64,000 nucleotides of DNA from NCBI GenBank assembly GCA_963573385.1, contig CAUYLG010038418.1, positions 57,015 to 121,014 on the forward strand, read 5' to 3'. This DNA comes from Cacajao melanocephalus. Lineage: Eukaryota; Chordata; Mammalia; Primates; Pitheciidae. The position numbers were made by a program, and so were the translations under genes. Within the stretch, counting starts at the first letter, position 1. Each line of letters opens with the position of its first letter. Positions 46,429 to 60,113 of this stretch are shown piece by piece. A model generated the notes under the pieces. The model was given only the letters and a program-made list of their open reading frames with translations, searched no databases and was not told the origin of the DNA.

Positions 46429-49400
46429 TGGGAACGGAGGGGAATATAGTGACTGTGGGAAAAAGCTCTAGTACTAGTAGGGAGGAGAAGGCTGCCAAAG
46501 GTGCAGAGTCCAGCCTCTTGGTAGCACAAGAGTGAGAACTGGCAAGGATGGAGAAGACCAAGACAAAAAAAAGAAAAAAAACATTTTCTATGTTAACAGT
46601 TTTACTCAAGACAAATCTTATATTCATTTGTTTTTTTCTCCATTAGCTAATCTATATTTCACTTTAGGATCAACATTAGATTTGTATCAATACTCAATTA
46701 TGTACTTTGAAATAATTTATTAGTGTCTTAAACTGTTTCATGCTGTCCATTGAGTCTAGACAAAAGATCTCATATTCATTGTATTACTATGTCTCACATT
46801 CCAGTGAAAAATCAATTAATGATGAGTAATACAGTGCATGTTCAAGTTATGAGTGTACATATCTGCTTAGCAATAAAGATATGGCTGATTTGTGTCAAAG
46901 GGCAAAGCAAACTGGTTGAAGTAAATCTTTCCAAATCCTACATCAAAACTTTACTGAAGAAGATACCTTACTCAAAATTGTTTAAACAAAAAGTGTATGA
47001 CAAATTTAAAATGAAATTAAGCAAGCATAATGTCTGATTATAAAGCAAGAATGGTGGCATTTGAATATGATAAGCAAGGCTGGGAATGAACTAATAAACT
47101 GTCTTTCCTAAAATTTCAACCACATGCCTATGTGAATATACCCTGAAAGTTTTGAAAATCTACCAAATGTTAACTGGAGCCAAATTTTCTTAGAATTCGG
47201 ATTTAATGTCCTAAGTATATTTTAATAAGCATTATAATTTTATTTCTGAATAACACTTTTTTGGTAATATTTAAGAAGTAATATTTTAAGTTATTATTAG
47301 TTAGCATTTAGGCAGAGTCAGACATCACAATTGATGAGACTTTACATTATTCACCCATAAACACCACACAAGTCTAACATTCTGAGACTAGTTCATCAAG
47401 ATGCTACCAGCAGAGTCGTTGCTCTATAAACTTCTCTTTTTTTTTCTCCATTTTCAAAATTGCAGCTAGAATTTTAACATAAAGTCCAAATTTATGTAAC
47501 AAAACCATCAACTCCAATTTTCTTTATGGGTATGATTTCTCTCAAGAATGGAATTACTTATTCTGCCACATTTCACAGCCTAAATAAGGAAGGTAACTCA
47601 TGGTAGTTTAGTTGAGCTGGTCTGCTGCGGTCAGACATGCTTTGGTTTAACTGCCACCAAAATGAAGAATGTGTGGTATTATTGTATTATTATCAAATCA
47701 TGTTTAAAGGCTTATGTGTAACCTTAGGAAATTGGCTGCTTGCCAAAACCTCTTGGTTGCTGCTAGAGTTGTTGGTTAGCAGGTTTGTCTAAAGCAAACA
47801 CAGGCCAAGGCAAATTTTCTTCCACCCACAGAGTTTCAGAGGGGTATATCCTGCCTTTTAACTGCCAGGTAAGGCAAGCAGCCAGACTCCGGTAGGCTTA
47901 CTAAAGCAGACATATGAAAAAGTTCACCCACTCTGAGGCTAGAGTAATCATTAATCTTTCAACAGAAAATAAAATACCCAAGATGAGGAACTGGTAGCAT
48001 TTCCCAGTCTGGATGAGGCTGCCAGCTCCAGACGGGTGAACTTGGCTACCCTCAGTAGAATATCCTCTTCCATATCTGGCTCCAGTGAGACCAAGGTGGG
48101 CTCATGAACCAGAGCCTTAGTCTCCTCTATTTCCTGTCTTTGTTCCAGGATTAATCTCTCTCTACTTCCTTTCAAACACACTGTATCTATCCTAAGGCCT
48201 TTCCTTTCTCCATTTTCACATCTATGTTTAAGAAATTTCAGAGAAACAGAGAACTGAGATGAACTCTGACACCCACATTGATGCTGTAATTTTGGAAGCA
48301 AGTAAAAATATTTAATGACTATAAGTTTTCTCTACCTTAGAGCTCTACTTCAAGTTTTTCATGGCTTGCTAGAAACAAGTCAAGGTATAAAAATCTGTGA
48401 TTTACTACTTCCCCAGGACCTGTCTTCTTTATAGAAGTATGACTATTACAATATTCTAGTAAAGTCCAAAAACTCTCTCTTTATCTAAATTAAATTATAC
48501 ATGACTCTGAGACTCCACTAAACAGAAAGGAAGGATTTCAGTTGTGTGCATTATTGAGATTTTTTTCCCTCTCTAGAGAGTCTAGAGATGATCTTTAGAG
48601 TCTTTTATATTTAGAAAGAGTATCTGGTAAGCAGATTCTTTGGTCTTTGGTCCATCTGGTCACCTCAAAAATATTTGTAGTCCCAGGCTGCATAATCCCT
48701 TAAGAAGTTGTCAACTTCCTGGTGTTTCTAAAACTTGAGCCCTAAGATTCTTACTGAGGCTGAGAACCTTAGTACCTAGCACACTAACATGTTGTTCCTA
48801 AATACACAACGCAGCCTTTTCCTCTTAGGTATGATTGCATCCCTGGAACAAAGAAAATGAGGAAAACAAGAGTCCTCACTACTCCCAGATGCTCCAACTC
48901 ACTGGCCCCTCTGACCCTTTAAGGATCCATCTTATTCACAAGTTCAATTTCCCCCTCTCCCCCTCTGGGCATAAACCCTCAAAATTTAGGATTCAGAGAA
49001 CAAAACCCAGGAAGAGGGCTTTTTTCAAGCAACTTTCTCTTTCAGTCTAACACAACATATGCTCCAAAGACAAAGAAGTCCAAAGCCCTGGCTACCATCT
49101 GGGAATTTGCTAGCATGAAAATAAGAAGGACAAAACAGAAACTAATATCTCATATTAAACAGTATTTCTTCTCCCACCAAATAGAAAGTTTTGATACTGA
49201 AATTTTACAAAAGAAAATTCGATTTTTGAGTCATATGGAAACATTTGTATCAATATTTTCTACCAATGTACATTTGTATAGCTCATTAATTGACATAATA
49301 CTGTCTCAACGAACTAGTACTACTCATCTCTATTCATGCACAACTTTTACATATCATAAAGGTTATGGATAATTGTCAATAGAACAGCCCATCCATCATA

Positions 49401-50779
49401 TGGACCTGAGTTAGAACCCTGGTTTTACCATCTATTCATCTGATTATCAAATCCAATTATGCTTTTCCTGTTTTTGACATTTGTCACTATTTATTTTCCT
49501 TTACACACAAACACAGCTTCTTTAAAAATTTATTTTTCATTTTTAATATATTTTTATCCCATTCCTATGATTAAAACTGAATGGAATCTCTGCTCATATT
49601 TAGGTATTTCATCAATTTCCATTGAATCATTATTGTATCTGTATCTAATGTCTAACTCACCTTTTCTTAATTCTATATTCATACGACATTTTCACCAATA
49701 TTACATTAAAGATAAATAGTATCTAAAAATGACTTTATCCACCTATTTTCAGACAAATGTATCAAAAGTTCTAAGCTTCCCCATGCTTGTCAGCAATATA
49801 ATCATTATTTTATGAGGTCAAACTCATCTTTTCTTTCTTTTTCTTCTGTGCCTTTATGGCTGTAATAGTTTCAGCTCAGCAATGAATGGTAAATAACCAT
49901 ATTTAGGAGTTTCATTTCCAAAATCAAGGAGCTTTTTCTAGGTTAAAGCATCCACATTATTAACATTGGCACGTCAAAATACTCTCCCCTATTCTGCAGT
50001 AAATTACTTTAGTCCATAATTTTTGCAAAGTAAAAACCACAGTTTTATTTATGCCATTTGAGGTTACACAAATCAATCCACAGAAAATATGTTAAAGAAA
50101 TATCCCAAGCCAAGAAAATCAACTGTCTTCATTCATCTAATCCACTTCCATATTAAACACATATGGTATTGACCATATAGGTTGCTTATCATTTAGAAAA
50201 GGGGTAACACCTACATTTACAATTGCATTAGACAGATGGTATTTTGTGTTGATACAAATCCTTGTTTTGAAGAACTAATCAAACTGTTTTGATCTTACAA
50301 TGGTTATTACATTCAATTTCAGTAAGCTAACTTCTGAATTCCTGTGCCTGTGTGTGACACTCAGTGGTATCAGTGGAATGCTTCATATATAGAAAGGCAT
50401 GAACAAGCATTACTTCATTTCAACATTTTGTATATATCCTCTCCAAGTAGGAGAAATTAGAGCTGTTGCATATCTTTTACAAAAAGTAAAAAAGATAATA
50501 TATTCTAAATGTAAATGAAAAGTTATTTGGCATTCATTTATTGAGAAAACACGTGACCTTTAAAGGACATTTTCATTTTGTTTATATTACAGAATATCCA
50601 ACAATTTCTGCATCTTACTTTATTATTGTATCTATTATTTTATCATCTATTCATCAGAAAATTCATTTCTATAACAAAAAGATCTGATAAGATGACTCCT
50701 AGAAACTCCAAACATTGCCTGGGATCACTAATCTGTGATACTGCACAAGAGAATTGGTAAATATATGAGAAGTCCCACA
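46428..50779. other. 4.3 kb without recognised features
   Basis: No gene is supported. Two frames were considered: 46750-47037 (+, 95 codons) and 47951-48301 (-, 116 codons). Neither resembles a known family, and neither has other evidence of coding. Confidence 0.4.
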
Positions 50780-51600
50780 CATCAATAAGAAAAATGCAAA
50801 CATCCCAACAGAAAAAAATATGCAGGAAATATGATTAGATTCTCACAAAAGAGGACATAAATTTCAATACACATATAAAAAGTTTTCAACCTCATTAGTA
50901 ATAAAAGTATAGCATAATTAAAACTTCAATGAGTTACCATTTTAGATTCATCAGATTGGAAAAAAATAAAAAAATCAGAAACATACTAAGTGTTGGCAAA
51001 CATGTGGATAAAGGGGAAGACTCATTTTCTGTTGGTAGAACTATAAATTTAACAGCCTTTGGAAAAGTGTGGCATTATCTAAGCATTCATTCACATACCC
51101 TATGCCTTAGTAATTCACTTCTAAGTATACTCACTAAAGAAACTGTTGTACATGTTTCTAATACTAAAAACACATTGAAAACAGCCTAAATGTTCATAGA
51201 AAGAAAAGAGGCTTTATGGACTTGCAAATCTTGCATATAATCACCATGTGGGAAAAATAACAAAATATTGCTACTCTCAACAATGTGAAAGACTCTTCAA
51301 AACTTAATATTGATTGCAATAAAAATACATAGCTGAAGAACACTTAGATGATAATACTGCTATTATAAAGTGCAAAACCAAGCAAAATCAAACTCTTTAA
51401 GACAATATTTTAAACAAAACAATAAGAACGATTAATATAAAATTCATGATAGTGATACCCCTTGAAAGGAATGAAGAGGATGAAACAGAGAGAGCACACA
51501 CAGGTAGATGTCACAGAACAGGGAATGTTTTAGATCTTCAAATGTGAAGTATATTTACAGGTATATATGTTTTATAATTTATAGTGTAATATACTGTACT
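50780..51600 (+). mobile_element. old L1 (L1M) 3' region
   Basis: AAAAGTTTTCAACCTCATTAG, GTGTTGGCAAACATGTGG, TAGTAATTCACTTCTAAG and ACAGCCTAAATGTTCATAG follow L1M ORF2 end and 3' UTR with heavy decay. The 3' limit is uncertain. Confidence 0.65.
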
Positions 51601-51690
51601 AAAACATTTGAATACATGAACAAACAACAGAATTCACAGCACCATTTTCCTTGAACTTTTTATAAAACATGATCAATAGTAATCCTGGAG

Positions 51691-51903
51691 CAGGCTTTCT
51701 CAGGCTCAACACTATTGACATTTTGGCTCAGATAATTTTGGGGGGTGTGGGGCTATCTTATGCTTTGCAGGACATGTAGCAGCATCCCTTGCCTCTACCT
51801 GCTAGTTGCCAATAGAAAGTTCCCAAATGTGACAATCAAAAATGTCACCAGACATTGTTAAACATCCCCTGAGGGCAAAAGTGTCCTAGGTTGTGACCTG
51901 TGG
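51691..51903 (-). mobile_element. MER5A, antisense
   Basis: CAACACTATTGACATTTTGG, TAGCAGCATCCCTTGCCTC, ATGTCACCAGACATTG and CATCCCCTGAGGGCAAAAG are the reverse complement of MER5A. Confidence 0.82.
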
Positions 51904-52299
51904 TCTTCTAGGGATAAATGATGTGAGATTTACAAGAAATAAGACTGGATTCACTTGCTGCCAAATATTGAACATTAAAAATGCCATTGCTGCCACTATT
52001 AGATGCACTCTCACATCTACACATTATATTTTATATTAGACATAGTATTTTTAATTGTCACAATGCCTTTGTATCACACATGAAAATTGACTGAAACGTC
52101 TGCAAATAACATGCACTTTGAATGCCCTACCATAGTTCTGGCACTAAAAAACATATGTACTCCCTCACTCTTTCACAAACTCGCACATATTATTTTATCA
52201 AGAATAGCTTCTATCTCTGCTCAGGTTACTGCCATCCTGCATAGTATCTTTCCTTCTCTATGCATCCACATATAACTCCCTACAGTCCTCCACTTAGTA

Positions 52300-52390
52300 C
52301 TCATCCACACTCTTACAATTTTATACATTTATATAGATATATAAATAGATATAGATGTATATACACCTACATATACACACTCACACGTCT
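52300..52390. repeat. AT/GATA-like low-complexity stretch
   Basis: TATATAGATATATAAATAG-type sequence grading into TATACACCTACATATACACAC. Confidence 0.7.
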
Positions 52391-52530
52391 GGTTTCTTCC
52401 AGCTAGTTTCCTCAAGGTGTGCACCATGCTTTCTTCATCTTTATATTACCAAACCTTAGCTTAATATCTGGCCTCAGTGAGTAATCAATACATGATTCTT
52501 AAATATATATAGATGAATAAATGAATCAAT
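52391..52530 (+). mobile_element. L2 3' end
   Basis: TATTACCAAACCTTAGCTTAAT, GGCCTCAGTGAGTAATCAATA and GATGAATAAATGAATC follow the L2 terminus. Confidence 0.55.
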
Positions 52531-55227
52531 TAACTTTGGGGCTTTTAGAGATTTCAAAACAGCTAACTAAGTGTAACTAAAAGGTTTTGGCATTATTTTT
52601 GTTCAAAACTAAACATTTTGTTGAAATTTTTCTTTCTATATTTTTGTAAGTTTATTTTCCCAGAGATGAAGTTGTCAATCCTAGTTCATAAATCAAATAA
52701 AAAATCTTTAGTGACTCATTGAAGATGAGTCTCTATTAGGTATGTCTCTGTTAGGTCAAAATGTTTATATTTTTATTACGTAAATTTGTAAAAACATGCA
52801 AGAGTTGAGAGGATAGTACTATGAATCCATACACACCTATCATTCAAATCTAAATGTTATCAAGATTTTTCTCTAATTGCTTTCTCTATCCTTTTTAACT
52901 TTTTTAAGTTTGCAGAATTATTAATTCCAAAGCTCATATATCTTAAGTATTTCATTACTGCATACTTACTTATGCAATGCTAAAACACTTGAATATGTTA
53001 AGAATTTATTCTCATAATTATATATTTAAAAGAAATTAAGAAACATGTATAATGAATTTTTACAGCATGTGTGTATCCTAAATTCATGTATTTTGTACAT
53101 GGATTTTCACATTTTTATATTTTTAAATTTCATGACCAAAGTAATGATTAATGATCTTACAAAATTTCTACAGTAATCTAAATCAAGATTGTCAAATTAG
53201 TAAGCAATGGATAAATGAATCCTTTTCAACAGAAAGGTGAAACCAAATGACTTGATATGAGGCAGCACTCATGTTCCTCCAGGCCTTTGGATAAAGATAT
53301 GTGCATGATATTGCTTTCAAATCCTACCTAGAGCTAAGCCAATCTTTCTGACCATTCTAGAGATGTAGACACATTCAAGAAAATTAGAAAGGAAAAAATG
53401 ATAGGGGCATTTTTTTAACCCAGTGTACAAAATAGTATGTCAACAGTTTCCAAATGTAGTAATGTAATATCAATTATCTTGCTTCAAGGTAAAAGAAGAA
53501 AAAGTCTTCTTTGCATTATTCTTTTTAATTCCAGAACATTCACTTTATAACAAGATTAAGAACACTTTAAAGACTTGGGCTTCTCATAGAAATAATTCCA
53601 TTCAATGGAAACATTTTAACTATAAATGCATGAATTATTCATTCCAGAGAATAGGTGCAGTCCTGAATTTCATTAAGAAAGTGCCACTTTTCTTACTATT
53701 ATTTATTGTAGACCAAAAATGCATTTGACCAAAAAAAAATTTTGCTCTGATCTGAGATATAGAAGTAAATCTATCTAATGCTAGTTTGCTTTCCGCATCA
53801 AAATGTTGAGATGTCCCAGACTTCACCAGTACATAATATATCCACTTAACACAACTGTACTTGTGCCCCTGAATCTACTTTTTAAATGTTGAAGTGAATT
53901 GATGTGTTACTTTCTTCTTCCTCCCATTTAAATATGCGTTAAAAAATGAAGCACATGGTAGAAGTCACAGCATTTAGCCCACCATAAAGATAAAAGTATG
54001 TGTTTTATTAGATAAAATTGCCATATCCTGAATTATTCCTACTCTCTTAGCTATTTATCTATGCCTTTCTCCCATTAGAGGCAAATATATTTTCCATGCC
54101 TACAATGAGGCTTAAAGAAACTGAGGTAAAGTGTGATTGTGATTTGCTCATGTCTTGTTACAAATCAGCAAATAAATCAACTCATAATTTTTGGAGATAA
54201 AAGGCACCTAGAGATACTTCAGCTTAATTCTTTCTAAAAATTGTATCTCTGTTTGGCATCTTCATGATGCTTTCTAATTTTTTTCTCTGAACGTAGTAAT
54301 TTATTTCACACTTTAGCAAATTCTATTTGCTGTTTCTTGTTTCAAATTCATGCTTGGTAGCATGGGTCAACTCATTATAATCTGTTCATTCATGGACATC
54401 TAAGAACTAAGAAGGTGGAGACCTTACTAAGCAATTTCCACACTGAGAGGGTCTATGCCATACCTCCAGCATTTTCTTTGACTTCTTCTTTGTCAAACTG
54501 TATACTTTATAACTTTTGCTTTTCCCCCCCAAAATTGCCTTAATCCAACTTCTAATAAATGAGAAAGCACTAACTGCACTTTCTCTGTTCTCTTTCCAGA
54601 ATACTTTTTCTACTTAAAAGCAGAAAATCAGTTCACACACATGTAAAAACATATAATATGCTTAAAAATATAAACTTATAAAATTAATAAAAATGTTCAT
54701 GTTATATGTTTATGAACATATAGTTAACATGGACTTGTTTTTAAAAAGTACATTCTCCCTCCACTCTCTGCACTTATCTTCTCTTTCTGAGATAACTATT
54801 GATAATAATTTAGCATATATCTTTGGAAAATGTGCTTTCCAGGTTGCTAAGAACTTTGCATGGATATTACATATGTCCATACAAACAACCTGTACTGTCA
54901 ACATTCAATAGCTCTTTATTGAGCCCCTTCTTAAATGCCAGGTAGTTTTAAGAGTCATAATACATTAATGAACTAAACAAAGATTCATGCTATCATGGAT
55001 GTTACATTTCATGAGAAAACTGTGTTTAGAAAAAGACCTAGACACTGAGTGGGCAGGGAACAAGTTGTCAATTTTAATGACTATATTTTGATTAATACAG
55101 TATATATAGTGGAAGCATTTATAGGTACAAGTAGCAGGCATGTCCTAATGGTGTAGAATGCCATTAGGGATCTCAAGAAAATTATTACATGATACAAATT
55201 TATAATCTGAGTTATGAATTAGTTTAC
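52531..55227. other. 2.7 kb without recognised features
   Basis: AT-rich, no exon or named repeat. Frames at 54693-54911 and 54710-54904 overlap on opposite strands. Confidence 0.4.
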
Positions 55228-55745
55228 TGCTACAGCTTGAATGTTTGTGTCCTCTCCAAAACTTACGTTGAAACTTAATCCCCAGTGAAACAGTATCAGG
55301 AGGTACAGTCATTGGGAGGTGATTAGGTCAGAGGGCTCTGCCCTAATGAAAGGATTAGAGCCTTATAAAAGGGCTGGAAGGCCGGGCATGGTGGCTCACG
55401 CCTGTAATCCAAGCACTTTGGAGGCCAAGGCAGGCGGATCACCTGAGGTCAGGAGTTCAAGACCGGCCTGACCAACATGGTGAAACCCTGTCTTTAAAAA
55501 ATAAATAAATAAATAAAAATAAAAGGGCTGGAGGAAATGAGTCCTCCATCCTCACCTTGGACATGTGAGGACACAGTGTTTAAGGCACCATCTTGGAAGC
55601 AAAGACTAGGATCTTCCCAGACCCCAAAGCTGCCAGAGTCTTGATCTTTGACTTCCAGCTTCCAGAACTGAGAAACAAATTACTATTTTTTATAAATTGC
55701 CCAGTCTCATGTATTTTGCTATAGCAGCATAAACCAATTAAGACA
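55228..55745 (+). mobile_element. MaLR (MST/MLT1-type) LTR split by an Alu monomer
   Basis: TGCTACAGCTTGAATGTTTG, AACTTAATCCCCAGTG, GAGGGCTCTGCCCTAATGAA, AAGGCACCATCTTGGAAGC and ATAGCAGCATAAACCAATTAAGACA follow a MaLR LTR in sense orientation. It is interrupted at 55379 by an Alu left monomer with its own target-site duplication. Confidence 0.82.
55380..55520 (+). mobile_element. Alu left-arm monomer 1
   Basis: An S/Y-like Alu left arm only, followed by an A-rich tail (AAATAAATAAATAAATAAAA). Target-site duplications AAAAGGGCTGGA lie at 55367-55378 and 55521-55532. Private changes from consensus are TAATCCAAGCACTTTGGAGG (CCC to CCA, and one G lost) and a 3' junction GTCTTTAAAAAA in place of GTCTCTACTAAAA. 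The same three changes occur at 61191. Confidence 0.93.
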
Positions 55746-56176
55746 TTTACAGAGTTTATAAATTCCTGAATAAATGTAAGGAATATAATATGTTGACAAT
55801 CAAAAATCTTATGTCAAAGTATTTTATTTGAAAGTGAATATTCTTTTTATTACTAAATTTATGTAACAAGTATATTTATAATATTTCTCCAATTAAATGC
55901 TTTGGCATTAAACCTTACTAATTTATACTGTAGAGATAAAAGGAAAGTAATGTATATAAATCTATAAAAAGATATAAAATAAAAATTATTACTGTTATGC
56001 ATATTAAAATATAAGTATCAACATAAATATTGATCAATAATTCAAACTAATCAACAAGCATATCAAAATAGGATTTTATTTTAGTCAATGTTCTTATGAT
56101 AAAACAACTAATTAAAATTAATTTTAATTCATATTATAAACATTTCATTGTCTATTATTTACAATTTAAAAACAGT
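55746..56176. other. unassigned AT-rich DNA
   Basis: No supported feature. Confidence 0.4.
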
Positions 56177-56454
56177 GGCCCAGGCACAGTGGCTCATGCC
56201 TGTAATCCCAGCACTTTGGGAGACCAAGGTGGGTGGATCATGAGATCAGGAGATCCAGACCATCCTGACTAACATGGTGAAACCCCGTCTCTACTAAAAA
56301 TACAAAAATTAGCTGGGTGTGGTGGTACGCACCTGTAGTCTCAGCTACTTGGGAGGCTGAGGCAGAATTGCTTGAACCGGGAGGCAGTGGCTGCAGTGAG
56401 CCGAGGTAGCGCCGCTGCACTCCAGCCTGGGTGACAGAGTAAGACTCTGTCTCA
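56177..56454 (+). mobile_element. Alu, nearly full length
   Basis: GGCCCAGGCACAGTGGCTCATG through GTGACAGAGTAAGACTCTGTCTCAAA. It has a short deletion at GGCAGAATTGCTTGAACC. Confidence 0.95.
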
Positions 56455-58124
56455 AATATATGTATATTTGTTTATACTGATTAATATATATATATTAAAC
56501 AGTATTCATTAATTCTTAGGAAAATCAGTTACCAAAGATTTTTCCATTACTATCTTAAACTAGTTATTTGAAACAGGCATTAGTTAATATTTGACAAGTT
56601 ATTCAAAAAAAAACCTTTCACAGGTTTTTATACATTAAAACAATGAATTTAACTCTACATGTGAGAAAAGATGCTAACAATTACACAAATAAAAGAAATA
56701 TATTCCTACTTCCTACTGATTCTTTAGAAGAATGAGATTATTATTGTCAGTAGGTTATGTCGTGACTTCAGCCTAACAGTAAACTAGCTCAATGTGCATC
56801 CCTCTATTTTCCAACTGCTCTAAGAATTATTCTTGGAAGAGGGTAGAAAGCAAACTTCGGTTTTATTCCCAGGAATAAAACTGGCATTAGCACTTTGTCC
56901 AAAATGTATACAATATGCTTCCAAAATAATTAGCTTCTTATTTGCAAACATGCCCAAGAAAGGCTGTATAACCCCGTACAATGGCTTTTCTATTTGAATA
57001 TGGACCAGAAGGACAAATGTTCCTTCTGTATACCCAGGTTATAGAAAACATTTGAGGACCTTTTTCAATTAAGTTATCCATTAACTTGTTATGTAATTAT
57101 ATTCCTAATAATAGCTTTTATAGTATATGTAATTTAACAATCTGGGAAAGGAGATGTAACATAGTAAACAATTTCAGCAAATGGTAAGGCAAAGCCTTGA
57201 GATAACTAGAGATATATTTTTAAGAGACAAAGATTTGAAGAACTCAACAAAGATGCCACGTTCTGCCACTTTGCCATGAGCAATGATTCAAATAATTATG
57301 AATGTGAAAAAATGCCAGCTTTGATTTTTCAAAATGCACATTTTTCATATTGTTTAAATTTATAGAAACTGGCACCAAGGTTTTACTGAATAATTTTGTG
57401 GTCTACTGTGCTGCTGATATTTGGTTTCAAAAGACAAATATAAAGTTGTTTAAAGAGTATTTATTTACTAATTTCCCTTTAAAATTTAAACTGGGTCATT
57501 TCAGGAGGAAAATATAGAAATAAACATTTATCCATTTTTCAAAAAGTACAGTTGTCATATGAAGGAAGAAGAAAATAATAGAGCTATTAATATCAGTAAA
57601 GATGTATTCCAGATGGATTTTTAAAATTATGGTTACATTTCAGAAAGGAACCAACTATTTTAATACATTTTAATAAAAATATGGCTGAAAAGCAATGCTA
57701 CAATGACAAACCACAATAAAATGAGAAAATAAATCTTTTACTTAACAAGTTAGTATTGAAAGATTAAAACTCTTACCTTAAGTGTTATTAGGAATGACTA
57801 ATAGTTGTCATGTCACTACAAAAATCAAATTTTTAACAAATACAAAATATTTTAGTAGAAAAAAGAAATACAATGTAAGTCAAATATAAGATTTAAATTT
57901 GGCTTCCCTTTTTGCTTTCCCTAAATTGTTAACTCTAGCTAACTCACCAGTTGAAAGTGACGTTTTTTGACTTTTTTCAGTCCATACATTACAAATAGAG
58001 TATAACTTTAGTCATTTACATGGTTGGTTAAGATGAAAGCCCATTTTGGTGTTTTATTAATTATAAATAAAGCACCAATAATTGGTGCTCATCTTTGACT
58101 GGATCAATTTTGATGTAGCAGGAA
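56455..58124. other. 1.7 kb without recognised features
   Basis: AT-rich. Importantly, the minus strand shows no C2H2 zinc-finger coding (no repeated TGEKPY linkers), although a KRAB last exon might be expected in this direction. Confidence 0.5.
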
Positions 58125-58335
58125 CAGTATTGGACTTAGAGATGAGAACAAGTTCAAGTCTTTTCTGGGACAGTTGCTAACTGCAGGAGTTGCTAACTGT
58201 AGGACAGTTGCTAACTGCTTGAGCCTTGGTTTCTTCTTTTGTAAAAGGATACCTTTAACGAACGGTATTTGACAGGATTGAAAGATGATACATTCAAGGC
58301 TCTAGCATTGTGCAACCATAAAAAGTAATCATTAA
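58125..58335 (+). mobile_element. MIR with internal triplication
   Basis: MIR core and 3' part (GAGCCTTGGTTTCTTC, GTAAAAGGATACC). GTTGCTAACTG occurs three times at 58173-58183, 58189-58199 and 58207-58217, an expansion of one MIR segment. Confidence 0.65.
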
Positions 58336-58479
58336 CTGACGTCATCTTAAATGCTTAGTTATATCCATATTTGTTTTAATAGTCTAAGTATTATTACTGT
58401 CAGGAAGTAACCCTTTTAAAACAGGAGAAAAAATAGTGGTGTCAGCCATCTTACATTAGAAGGTATTTAGATAACAAAT

Positions 58480-59445
58480 AAGCAAATGAAAAGAGGGTCC
58501 ATATCGTCTGTCACTAGAGAAATGCAAATTAAAACAATGGGATACTGTCACACTCCTCTTAGAATGGCCAAAATCCAGAGCACTGATAACACCAAATGCT
58601 GGTGAGGATGTGGAGCAACAGGAACTGTAATTCATTGTTGGTGGGAAGGCAAAGTGAGACAGCCACTTTGAACAACAAGTTGACAGCTCCCTACAAAACT
58701 AAACACATTCTTACGATACAATCCAGCAATTGCACTCCTTGATATTTATGAAAAGGAGTTGAAAATATATGTCCACACAAAACCCTGCACACTGATGTTC
58801 ATAGGTGTATTTAGAATTGCTAAAACTTACAAACAACCAAAGTGTCCTTCAGTAGATGTGTGGATAAAATAACTATGCTGCATCCTGATGATGGAATGTT
58901 AGTCAGTACTAAACAACCACAATAACAGCAATGACAACAACAAACCTATTAAGCTGTGAAAACTCATGGAGGAACCCTAAATGCATGCAAAAGAAGCCAA
59001 TCTGAAAAGACAACACACTTTATGATTCCAACTATATGGCATTTTGGGAAAGGCAAAACAAAGAACACAGTAAAAAGATCTATAGTTGCCAGGGATTAGT
59101 GGGGGGGTGGGGCAGAGAATAAATAAATGGACAAAAGAGAACGTTTAGGGAAGTGAAAATACTCTACATGTCACTAACATGATGGACACATGTCATCATT
59201 CATTTGTCCAAATTCACTGAATATACACCAGCAAGAGTGAACCCTATGTACACTATGAACTTTGGGAGTCATTGATGTGTCATCAGTCATAACAAATGTA
59301 CAACTCTGATGAAGACTATTGATAATGGGGGAGGCCATGTCTGTGTGGGGGCAGGGAGTATATGAGAAATCTCTGTATCTTTCTCTTAATTTTGCTGTGA
59401 ACCTAAAACTGCTCTAAACAAAACACTTGTTTTAAAAAAAAACAG
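58480..59445 (+). mobile_element. old L1 (L1M) 3' region
   Basis: AGAGAAATGCAAATTAAAAC, GCTGGTGAGGATGTGGAGC, ACAACCAAAGTGTCCTTCAG, TATAGTTGCCAGGGATTAG and GCTGTGAACCTAAAACTGC follow the end of L1 ORF2 and an L1M 3' UTR. It has a T7G-like G-run at 59099-59106. The coding frame is destroyed. Confidence 0.88.
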
Positions 59446-59595
59446 TGGTATCTTATCTAGCTCATTTAACTGCTTTCCATGATGACAACCGATAATGCTA
59501 ATTATTCTAATCAATCAAAGTTCAGATAAATTGGGTGTGATGATATAAAATTTATTATTGCCTTTTGGATAGATATGTTTTGCATCTATTTGTAA

Positions 59596-59943
<348 letters not shown>

Positions 59944-60113
59944 AATTACTTTTCAAACACTCAGTGTCTAAGTCATATGAAGGAAAAAAATGAGGGAAAA
60001 TTCTCTACAGGTAAATACACTTGGAGCTAGGTTTATGAAGGCTTCTAAACATTTCGTGAAATACGATAATTCTGTGCAGGGATACAGCTGTTTTCCTTCT
60101 ACGTGCAACTCAC

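Noticed and set aside
46750..47037. 95-codon plus-strand frame with many lysines
   Set aside because: Its composition fits random AT-rich DNA. There is no family resemblance, promoter or splice context.
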